Shown here one piece after another: positions 1 to 5,548 of a DNA stretch of 7,385 nt. Position 1 is the first letter of the stretch. The number at the start of each line of letters is the position of its first letter. Position numbers and translations under genes: made by a program. The stretch comes from Caldifarciminota bacterium (GTDB lineage: Bacteria; Hydrothermota; Tepidihabitantia; B3-TA06; JALVRC01), in the NCBI GenBank assembly GCA_027025255.1, contig JALVRC010000013.1, forward strand, positions 1 through 7,385, read 5' to 3'. Under the pieces are notes generated by a model. The model did not search any database, was not told where the DNA came from, and was given only the letters and a program-made list of their open reading frames with translations.

Positions 1-594
1 AACATTTAAATTATAAAGATAAAAATTATTTTGCTCATAAATAATAGTACTATATGAAGCAGGTGATATAAATATTTTCCAGAAGTAAGGACTCTTAATT
101 CCGATTAATCCGGCTATTAAGGGTTTAAGGACTGCTCTGTGTGTTACAATTGCTAAAGTATCAGGTCCTTTTTCTACAATTTCAAGGACCTTATTCAATG
201 AACGTTTTTGCACATTTTCCAGGAGTTCAAAATCTTTAAATTTTAGTTTCTCTGGTTCTGTTTTCCATATCTTAAATTCAGTTGGATATTTTCGGGCAAT
301 TTCATTTTTACTTTTTCCTTCCCATTCGCCAAGATCAATATTGTTAAAAGCATCTTCAATAAATAAAGGGACGTTTAATCCCTGGTTGATTATTGTTGCT
401 GTTTCTTTGGCTCTTTTTAAAGGAGATAAAAAGATTTGTTTTATTCCTGAATTTATAAGAGCTTCTTTTAACAGATTAGCTTGTTTTCTCCCATTTTCGT
501 TTAATGAAAAATCATATCTGCCTCTAAACAGCCCTTCAATGTTCCCTTCTGTTTCTCCATGTCTTATTAGGTAAATAGTTTTTTTAGTTTTCAT
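1..594 (-). CDS. Histidine phosphatase family protein (phosphoglycerate mutase-like), 3' end cut by window
   Basis: This gene encodes a member of the phosphoglycerate mutase-like histidine phosphatase superfamily, cytosolic phosphatases or mutases that work through a phosphohistidine. Translation gives 198 residues without a stop before the window edge, so only a few C-terminal residues should be missing (the family is usually about 200 residues). Visible motifs are the N-terminal LIRHGET with the nucleophilic His12, SPLKRAKETA (57-66) with the second active-site arginine Arg61, DLGEWEG (87-93) with the likely acid/base glutamate, and the second histidine in IVTHRAV (His152). The usual 'HG' after that histidine is 'HR' here. 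The start ATG (594-592) overlaps the ispG stop as ATGA, and GAGG at 605-602 lies 7 bases upstream inside ispG, so translation is probably coupled to ispG. The substrate cannot be told: GpmB-like, alpha-ribazole phosphatase-like or a general phosphatase are all possible. Confidence 0.9.
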   Translation of the reverse strand, partial: MKTKKTIYLIRHGETEGNIEGLFRGRYDFSLNENGRKQANLLKEALINSGIKQIFLSPLKRAKETATIINQGLNVPLFIEDAFNNIDLGEWEGKSKNEIARKYPTEFKIWKTEPEKLKFKDFELLENVQKRSLNKVLEIVEKGPDTLAIVTHRAVLKPLIAGLIGIKSPYFWKIFISPASYSTIIYEQNNFYLYNLNV

Positions 595-1610
595 ACATCT
601 TCCTCAATTATATTAATTAAATAATCAATAAGTTTATTTTCTTTAACCACAGCTATCTTTTTTCCTTTTTTAAAAATTATACCTTTTCCCTTTCCACCTG
701 CAATGCCATAGTCTGATTCTTTTGCCTCTCCTGGACCATTAACAATGCATCCCATACAAGCAATAGAAATATCTCTTTTTATGTTTACAACTTTACTATA
801 AAGCTTTTTGGAAAGGTCCCATATATTTACTTCAGCTCTACCACATCCAGGACAAGCAATAAAGCGTATCCTGTTAATTTTTTTCCCTGATGCTCGTATA
901 ATGTTATATGCTACTTCTACTTCTTGTTCTACTGGTCCGCTTATGGAAATTCTAATAGTATCTCCTATGCCTTTTTTTAACAAAGGCACAAGAGCAACTG
1001 TTGAGAAAACAGCTGATTGCTCGATTAACCCTGCTTCTGTCACACCAATATGTAAAGGATAGGGAAATTTTTTATAAAGTATTTCATTTATTTTTTTAGT
1101 ATCTTTCCAGTTAGATGTTTTAGCGCTGATAACAATTTTAAAAAAATTATTATCTTCAAAAAATTTGATAGTATTTTCTACAGTTTCTACAATAGCATTC
1201 CTGCTTGGATGTAGATATTTTTTTTGTATCTTTTCCGGAAGTGAGCCACTATTCACACCAATTCTTATGGGAAGAGAACGTTCTTTGGCTAATTTTATTA
1301 TTTCATACATCTGTTTTCTGTTTATGTTGCCTGGGTTAATTCGGAGTTTGTCAATCCCTTGTTCAATCACTTTTAATGCTAAAGAGGGATTAAAATGAAC
1401 ATCAGCTATAATGGGAAGTAAAGAATGCCTCTTTATGAATTTTAGTGATTCTAAGGCTTTTTTATCAGGCACAGCAACTCTAAATAAATGGGCACCAAAT
1501 TTTTCTGCTTGATTTATTTCCCGGACAACTTCATCTTTTAAATAGGTGGGTTTTTTAGACATAGTTTGAACCAGTATTTGCCCACCTCCAATTTCGTATT
1601 TACCTATCAG
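591..1610 (-). CDS. ispG: 4-hydroxy-3-methylbut-2-en-1-yl diphosphate synthase (IspG/GcpE), non-AUG start
   Basis: IspG catalyses the penultimate step of the MEP isoprenoid pathway: a cytosolic [4Fe-4S] enzyme reduces methylerythritol cyclodiphosphate to HMBPP. Diagnostic stretches are LRINPGNI, IRIGVNSGSL, LHIGVTEAG, GIGDTIRIS, ACPGCGR and MGCIVNGPGEA. The three cluster cysteines are residues 237, 240 and 272 and the adjacent glutamate is 279, counted from the internal Met at 1562. That Met is not the start: upstream in frame is IGGGQILVQTM, matching the conserved IGGGxPIxVQSM of the family. The frame is closed by TAA at 1649-1647, and no ATG, GTG or TTG lies between. Candidates are CTG at 1610 (overlapping the murA stop as CTGA; used here, 339 residues), CTG at 1628, ATT at 1646 (351 residues) and ATA at 1607. 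Weak similarity in RKSFLIG favours one of the longer forms. The 3' end overlaps the next gene by 4 bases. Function is confident; the start is not. Confidence 0.93.
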   Translation of the reverse strand: MIGKYEIGGGQILVQTMSKKPTYLKDEVVREINQAEKFGAHLFRVAVPDKKALESLKFIKRHSLLPIIADVHFNPSLALKVIEQGIDKLRINPGNINRKQMYEIIKLAKERSLPIRIGVNSGSLPEKIQKKYLHPSRNAIVETVENTIKFFEDNNFFKIVISAKTSNWKDTKKINEILYKKFPYPLHIGVTEAGLIEQSAVFSTVALVPLLKKGIGDTIRISISGPVEQEVEVAYNIIRASGKKINRIRFIACPGCGRAEVNIWDLSKKLYSKVVNIKRDISIACMGCIVNGPGEAKESDYGIAGGKGKGIIFKKGKKIAVVKENKLIDYLINIIEEDV

Positions 1611-2872
1611 GAAACTCTTTCTATCCAGGCTCCCACCTTTTTTAATTTATTTTCTATTTTCTCATACCCTCTGTCAAGATGATAGATTCTATGAATAATT
1701 GTTTTACCTTCAGCTGCTAATGCAGCCAGTACTAAACTTGCAGAAGCTCTTAAATCACTTGCCATAACCTGAGTCCCTGAGAGTTTATTTACACCTGTGA
1801 TAATTGCTGTATCTTTATTTAAAACGATATTAGCACCCATTCTAATAAGTTCCATTGCTTGTATAAATCTGTTTTCGAATACTCTCTCTATTATAACACT
1901 TGTACCAGGAACTAATGTTAAAAAAGCCATAAATTGAGCTTGTAAATCTGTAGGGAATCCAGGAAATGGAGAAGTTGATATCTGAACAGGGTTTCCTTTA
2001 GCTTCCTTCTCTACAGTAATTGTAGTTTCGTCTATTTTGTTAATTTTTATTCCTGCATTCTTGAAAATTTCAAAAACAGACCTTAGATCTTTTAAGGGTA
2101 CATTTGTAAGTTTTCCTTTACCATTCGTTATTGCAAAAGCCAGAATCATTGTCCCTGCTTCTATTCGGTCATAAATATTCTTAAATTCAATTCCTTTAAG
2201 TGTTTTTACTCCATCGATTATAAGTTTAGATGAATGTTTGCCTTTTATTTTAGCTCCTGCAGTGTTTAGAAAATCAATTATAACTTCTACCTCAGGTTCT
2301 TGAGCAGCACCTTCAATAATAGTCGTCCCTTCAGCTAAGACTGCTGCCATTAATACATTTATAGTTGCTCCTACGCTTGGGCCTTTTGGCCCTTCAAGGT
2401 AAATTTCTGTTCCTTTAAGTTTTCTTGTATGGGCTTCAATAAAACCATGTTCTATTTTTATGTCTGCCCCCATAAGATTAAATCCTTTAATATGCAAATC
2501 AATAGGTCTGCTTCCTATAACACATCCACCAGGTAAGGATAATTTGCATCTACCATATTTTGCTAAAAGCGGTCCAAGTATATAGTAAGAAGCCCTCATT
2601 TTTCTTACAATTTCGTATGGTGCAGAAAAATTCTTTATTGTATCAGGATAAATTTCTAATGTATTATTTTCATATTTGTAAAAAACTCCTAATGCTCTGA
2701 AAATTTCGAGCATAGTTGTAATGTCACTTAGTTTTGGTATGTTATGTAATACTACTTTTTTTTCTAAAAGTAACGAGGCAGCTATTATAGGTAAAGCACC
2801 ATTCTTTGAGCCTGAAATTTCAATAGCCCCTTCAAGTTCATTTGAACCTTTTATTACAAATTTATCTATAAT
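1607..2872 (-). CDS. murA: UDP-N-acetylglucosamine 1-carboxyvinyltransferase (MurA), non-AUG start
   Basis: MurA transfers enolpyruvate from PEP to UDP-GlcNAc, the first committed step of peptidoglycan synthesis, in the cytosol. From ATT at 2872 the product has 421 residues, close to E. coli MurA (419). The N-terminus IDKFVIKGSNELEGAIEIS followed by GSKNGALP matches the family, with the active-site Lys23-Asn24 pair. PGGCVIGSRPIDLH carries the catalytic Cys117, so the enzyme is of the fosfomycin-sensitive type. FPTDLQAQF carries the catalytic Asp309, and the C-terminus has DLRASASLVLA and HLDRGYEKIE. The first canonical start, ATG at 2713, would remove the first 53 residues including Lys23-Asn24, so it is rejected. 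In-frame TAA lies at 2875-2873 and no ATG, GTG or TTG follows it, leaving ATT (2872) or ATA (2869; aligns with the Met of the usual MDKF). No Shine-Dalgarno sequence is visible. The tRNA 3' end is 6 bases upstream, and the stop overlaps candidate ispG starts. Confidence 0.95.
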   Translation of the reverse strand: MIDKFVIKGSNELEGAIEISGSKNGALPIIAASLLLEKKVVLHNIPKLSDITTMLEIFRALGVFYKYENNTLEIYPDTIKNFSAPYEIVRKMRASYYILGPLLAKYGRCKLSLPGGCVIGSRPIDLHIKGFNLMGADIKIEHGFIEAHTRKLKGTEIYLEGPKGPSVGATINVLMAAVLAEGTTIIEGAAQEPEVEVIIDFLNTAGAKIKGKHSSKLIIDGVKTLKGIEFKNIYDRIEAGTMILAFAITNGKGKLTNVPLKDLRSVFEIFKNAGIKINKIDETTITVEKEAKGNPVQISTSPFPGFPTDLQAQFMAFLTLVPGTSVIIERVFENRFIQAMELIRMGANIVLNKDTAIITGVNKLSGTQVMASDLRASASLVLAALAAEGKTIIHRIYHLDRGYEKIENKLKKVGAWIERVS

Positions 2873-2878
2873 TTAGCC

Positions 2879-2952
2879 CGCGCCCGACAGGATTTGAACC
2901 TGCGACTTCTGGCTCCGGAGGCCAGTGCTCTTTCCACCTGAGCTACGGGCGC
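2879..2952 (-). tRNA. tRNA-Arg (anticodon CCG)
   Basis: The minus strand folds into a complete 74-base cloverleaf. The 7-bp acceptor stem is GCGCCCG with CGGGCGC, all Watson-Crick. The D stem is GCTC/GAGC with a 9-base loop, and the anticodon stem is CTGGC/GCCAG with loop CTCCGGA, giving anticodon CCG. The variable region is AAGTC. The T stem is GCAGG/CCTGT with loop TTCAAAT. A20 in the D loop and C35 in the anticodon agree with arginine identity elements. The discriminator is G and no CCA is encoded (GGCTAA follows), so CCA must be added enzymatically. The tRNA lies 6 bases after the stop of the bS22-like gene and 6 bases before the murA start, on the same strand, with no room for its own promoter or terminator. 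Confidence 0.97.
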
Positions 2953-2958
2953 CAAAAA

Positions 2959-3051
2959 CTACTTTTTCTTCTTATGTCTTAGTAGCTTTCTTCTTTTTTT
3001 AAATTTGTGTCTTTTAACTTTCTTTAATTTTCTTTTTCTTCCGCAAGGCAT
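2959..3051 (-). CDS. 30-residue basic ribosomal protein, bS22/mS38 (AURKAIP1/COX24-domain) type
   Basis: A very short gene encodes 30 residues, beginning MPCGRKRKLKKVKRHK and ending with a Lys/Arg-rich tail, RRKLLRHKKKK; well over half of the residues are Lys, Arg or His. From memory of the family, this resembles the tiny COX24/AURKAIP1-domain proteins of Bacteroidota (many begin MPCGKKRK), mycobacterial ribosomal protein bS22, and the C-terminal domain of mitochondrial mS38. All of these sit on the small ribosomal subunit in contact with rRNA. That role is inferred from resemblance. Support that it is a real gene: an AAGGAG at 3066-3061, inside the end of the HU gene, is 9 bases from the ATG; the HU stop is 2 bases upstream; and the tRNA follows 6 bases after the TAG. 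It has probably been missed in many annotations because of its length. Confidence 0.82.
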   Translation of the reverse strand: MPCGRKRKLKKVKRHKFKKRRKLLRHKKKK

Positions 3052-3053
3052 AT

Positions 3054-3356
3054 CTATTGACTCCTTTTTTTGTTTACTTTTTCTTTTAGGTTTTTTGCAG
3101 GTTTAAATACTGGGACTATTCTTGCTGGAATATGTATAGTCTTTCTGGTACTGGGGTTTACCCCAGTTTTTTCCTTTCTTGGTTTAGTATTAAATATACC
3201 AAATCCTCTAAATTCTAACCTATAACCTTCTTCTAAATATTCAGTTATAGTGTCAAAAACTTCATTTACAATAATTTTAATGTCTTTTTTTGTATATTTA
3301 GGAGATAATTTATCAACAATTCTGTTGATTAAATCAATACGTTTTTTAGTTTTCAT
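3054..3356 (-). CDS. HU/IHF-family nucleoid DNA-binding protein
   Basis: The 100-residue product is a typical bacterial HU/IHF protein, a small dimer that bends DNA and organises the nucleoid. The N-terminal helices (LINRIVDKLSPKYTKKDIK, VNEVFDTITEYLEEG) are followed by the hallmark RLEFRGFGIFNTKPRKEKTG, then the DNA-clasping arm (NPSTRKTIHIPARIVPVFKPAKNLKEKVN). The arm has the family's proline near NPST and the conserved FKPAKNLK. Length is slightly above the 90-95 residues of typical HU because of a basic tail. AAGGAGG at 3367-3361 lies 4 bases from the ATG, and the hppA stop is 14 bases upstream, so it is probably cotranscribed with hppA. The sequence alone does not separate HU from IHF subunits; the strand NTKPRKEKTGVNP looks slightly IHF-like. 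A terminator-like hairpin on the opposite strand lies inside this gene. Confidence 0.94.
   Translation of the reverse strand: MKTKKRIDLINRIVDKLSPKYTKKDIKIIVNEVFDTITEYLEEGYRLEFRGFGIFNTKPRKEKTGVNPSTRKTIHIPARIVPVFKPAKNLKEKVNKKRSQ
3061..3066 (-). promoter_or_regulatory. Ribosome binding site of the bS22-like gene, inside the HU gene
   Basis: AAGGAG on the minus strand overlaps the final codons of the HU gene and is 9 bases from the ATG at 3051. It supports the 30-codon frame as a translated gene and suggests translational coupling to HU. Confidence 0.75.
3150..3172 (+). terminator. Terminator-like hairpin on the + strand, inside the HU gene (antisense)
   Basis: Read on the + strand, ACTGGGG (3150-3156), loop TTTA and CCCCAGT (3161-3167) form a perfect 7-bp stem, directly followed by a run of six T (3167-3172). 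This is the layout of an intrinsic terminator for transcription antisense to the operon. The same bases encode KTGVNPST of the HU protein, a conserved region, so the palindrome may be partly or wholly a by-product of coding. No + strand gene precedes it. Confidence 0.35.
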
Positions 3357-3370
3357 TCTTCCTCCTTAAA

Positions 3371-5452
3371 CTATTTGAATATGGTAAGCGCTACAGTCAA
3401 ACCCAGGAAAACGATACTTACCATTGACATAAGTTTAATTAATATATTTAATGATGGACCAGCTGCATCTTTAAAGGGATCTCCAACAGTATCTCCTACC
3501 ACAGCAGCTTTATGTGTATCTGAGCCTTTCCCTCCAAAATTTCCTGCTTCAACAAATTTCTTTGCATTGTCCCAACTACCACCAGCATTTGACATAAATA
3601 TTGCCATACCAAATCCAGTTGTTATTGCACCTGCTAACAATCCTAAAACGCCATCAACCCCTAAAAGTATACCAATAACAATTGGTCCTAAAATTGCAGA
3701 AAGTGCTGGTAAAATCATTTCTTTTTGAGCAGAGGTTGTACAGATTTTGACAGTTCTTGCATAATCTGGTTTATTTTTCCCGTCCAACAGTTTAAATTCT
3801 TTAAATTGAATTCTTACATCCTGGACAATTTTACTGGCTGCTCTACCTATAGCCTTCATAATAAGTGAACTAAACCATAAAACCATCATAGCCCCAATAA
3901 ATATTCCAACAATTAATCTTGGATTTGTTAAAGACATATCAATTGAAACAAATTTCATCATTGCTTCGTTTTTATACGCGACCAATAGAGCTAAAGCTGT
4001 TAAAGCTGCAGATCCAATAGCAAACCCCTTACCTGTTGCTGCAGTAGTATTGCCTAAGGAATCTAAAGCATCAGTTCTCTCTCTAACAATTGCTTTTTGT
4101 TTTGACATTTGAGCATTTCCGCCAGCATTATCAGCGACAGGACCGTATGCGTCTGAAGCTAAAGTAATTCCTAAAGTAGACAACATACCTACTGCTGCAA
4201 CACTTATACCGTATAACCCAATCTCAAAATCTGAAAAACCTCCAGCTACCCAAAAGCTTAATATAATTGCAATCCCAATAGTAATTACTATTGGAGCTGT
4301 TGATATCATACCAGTTGCTATACCTTCTATAATAACTGTTGCTGGGCCAGTCTGAGCCGATTTTGAAACCATTTTTGTAGGTTTATAGGTATCACTTGTA
4401 AAGTATTCAGTAAAGAATCCTATGAGTACTCCAGCAATAAGTCCTATTACGACTGAGAAATAAATTGTTATATGCTGAGGTATAAGAAAACGAACGATAA
4501 AGTAAGTAAGAATTAAAACTATAATACTGGCTCCATATATTCCTCTTCTAAGAGCCCATAATAAATTTTTTTGATTAGCTCCTTCTTTTGATTTAACAAA
4601 AAAATAACCTACAATTGATGCCAAAACTCCTGCTCCTGCGATTGCAAGTGGAAGTATAACTCCTTTAATACTTAATCCAGCAGCCATTGCAAGAGCCATA
4701 GTAGCTACAATTGAATCAGTGTAAGACTCATATAAATCAGCCCCCATTCCAGCAACATCACCTACATTATCACCTACATTATCTGCTATAACAGCAGGAT
4801 TTCTTGGATCATCTTCAGGAATACCAGCTTCAACTTTACCAACTATATCAGCTCCAACATCTGCTGCTTTAGTAAAAATCCCTCCGCCTACTCTTGCAAA
4901 TAAGGCTTGAAAACTTGCACCCATACCAAAATTCAACATCGTTGATGTTATTATAGAAAGTTTTTCTTCCATAGGTAAATGTCTGTATACGCTATTTAAA
5001 ATAGCATACCAGATTGATAAGTCCAACAAAGCTAATCCAACCACAACAAGTCCCATAACCATTCCGGAAGAAAAGGCAATTCTTAAAGCTCCATTTAAAG
5101 AAGTTTTTGCAGCATTGGCGGTTTTTGAAGACGAGTTTGTAGCTACAATCAAACCTATAAAACCACTCATAGCTGAAAAAAAACCTCCTGTTAAAAAAGC
5201 AAATGGAACTGGAATAGGCAAAAGTTTAAAGAAAACAAGAGATAATAATATAATAAAAACTACACCAAAAAAAATTGCTACAATTGAATACTGTTTTTTT
5301 ATATATGCCTTTGCTCCTTCTTTAACAGCTAAGGCTATCTCTTTCATTGAAACATCACCGTCATCTTTTCTATTAATATAAATTACCATAGCTGCTACAA
5401 ATATAAGCGAAATAACTGCAGCAATTGGAGCTATTAAAAACATATATTCCAT
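3371..5452 (-). CDS. hppA: Membrane-bound ion-translocating pyrophosphatase, K+-dependent type
   Basis: This integral membrane enzyme hydrolyses pyrophosphate and uses the energy to pump H+ and/or Na+ across the cytoplasmic membrane. The 693-residue product has many hydrophobic segments (about 16 expected). Substrate-site motifs are DVGADIVGKVEAGIPEDDPR (198-217), then DNVGDNVGD (224-232), EYFTSDTYKPTK (349-360), SDAYGPVADNAGG (433-445) and the C-terminal GDTVGDPFKDAAGPS. GNTTAATGKG (467-476) has Ala471 where K+-independent enzymes have Lys, and Gly474 where they have Thr, so K+ dependence is predicted. Glu242 in DLYESY occupies the gate-glutamate position of Thermotoga Na+-PPase, but I do not assign the pumped ion. 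AGGAGGT at 5469-5463 lies 10 bases before the ATG, favouring this start over the second ATG three codons on. It is the first gene of the polycistron, about 30 bases after a consensus promoter. Confidence 0.97.
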   Translation of the reverse strand: MEYMFLIAPIAAVISLIFVAAMVIYINRKDDGDVSMKEIALAVKEGAKAYIKKQYSIVAIFFGVVFIILLSLVFFKLLPIPVPFAFLTGGFFSAMSGFIGLIVATNSSSKTANAAKTSLNGALRIAFSSGMVMGLVVVGLALLDLSIWYAILNSVYRHLPMEEKLSIITSTMLNFGMGASFQALFARVGGGIFTKAADVGADIVGKVEAGIPEDDPRNPAVIADNVGDNVGDVAGMGADLYESYTDSIVATMALAMAAGLSIKGVILPLAIAGAGVLASIVGYFFVKSKEGANQKNLLWALRRGIYGASIIVLILTYFIVRFLIPQHITIYFSVVIGLIAGVLIGFFTEYFTSDTYKPTKMVSKSAQTGPATVIIEGIATGMISTAPIVITIGIAIILSFWVAGGFSDFEIGLYGISVAAVGMLSTLGITLASDAYGPVADNAGGNAQMSKQKAIVRERTDALDSLGNTTAATGKGFAIGSAALTALALLVAYKNEAMMKFVSIDMSLTNPRLIVGIFIGAMMVLWFSSLIMKAIGRAASKIVQDVRIQFKEFKLLDGKNKPDYARTVKICTTSAQKEMILPALSAILGPIVIGILLGVDGVLGLLAGAITTGFGMAIFMSNAGGSWDNAKKFVEAGNFGGKGSDTHKAAVVGDTVGDPFKDAAGPSLNILIKLMSMVSIVFLGLTVALTIFK

Positions 5453-5489
5453 TTCTTTAAATACCTCCTTGTTATGAGTTTAGAATATT

Positions 5490-5517
5490 ATTATACACAT
5501 CTTTCACGGTATGTCAA
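5490..5517 (-). promoter_or_regulatory. Sigma70-type promoter of the hppA transcription unit
   Basis: On the minus strand, TTGACA (5517-5512) and TATAAT (5495-5490), both exact consensus hexamers, are separated by 16 bases. Transcription should start near 5484, giving a leader of about 30 bases with a strong Shine-Dalgarno site before hppA. This is the only convincing promoter in the window. It lies in the only real intergenic gap and would serve everything from hppA down to the phosphatase gene. No operator repeat is visible around it. Confidence 0.85.
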
Positions 5518-5548
5518 TAAATTTTATTTTACTCCTATTGTATCTTTT
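5518..5548 (-). other. Short spacer between TPR gene and hppA promoter, no terminator seen
   Basis: These 31 A/T-rich bases lie between the TAA of the TPR gene and the -35 box of the hppA promoter. I find no GC-rich hairpin followed by a T run on the minus strand, so upstream serS-TPR transcription may read through into hppA or end by a factor-dependent route. Confidence 0.5.

Noticed and set aside
341..574. Open frame on the + strand inside the phosphatase gene
   Set aside because: It is antisense to the RHGET and SPLKRAKETA motifs of a well-supported gene.
808..1062. Open frame on the + strand inside ispG
   Set aside because: It lies wholly antisense to a clearly conserved gene, has no recognisable domain and no ribosome site.
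591..1562. ispG beginning at the ATG at 1562 (323 residues)
   Set aside because: The conserved IGGGQILVQTM stretch is encoded in frame upstream, and this ATG is the Met of that motif.
1607..2713. murA beginning at the ATG at 2713 (368 residues)
   Set aside because: It would lack about 53 conserved residues including the active-site Lys-Asn pair, which are encoded in frame just upstream.
3375..3728. Open frame on the + strand inside the hppA 3' end
   Set aside because: It is antisense to the conserved PPase C-terminus; its Pro/Ala-rich translation is an artefact of the opposite strand.
4758..4786. Tandem repeat of a 12-base unit (cacctacattat) in hppA
   Set aside because: It encodes the conserved DNVGDNVGD motif, so protein function explains the repetition.
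5115..5381. Open frame on the + strand inside the hppA 5' end
   Set aside because: It is antisense to PPase membrane segments and has no family resemblance.
5518..5548. Possible terminator after the TPR gene
   Set aside because: The stretch is A/T-rich with no stable stem before a T run.
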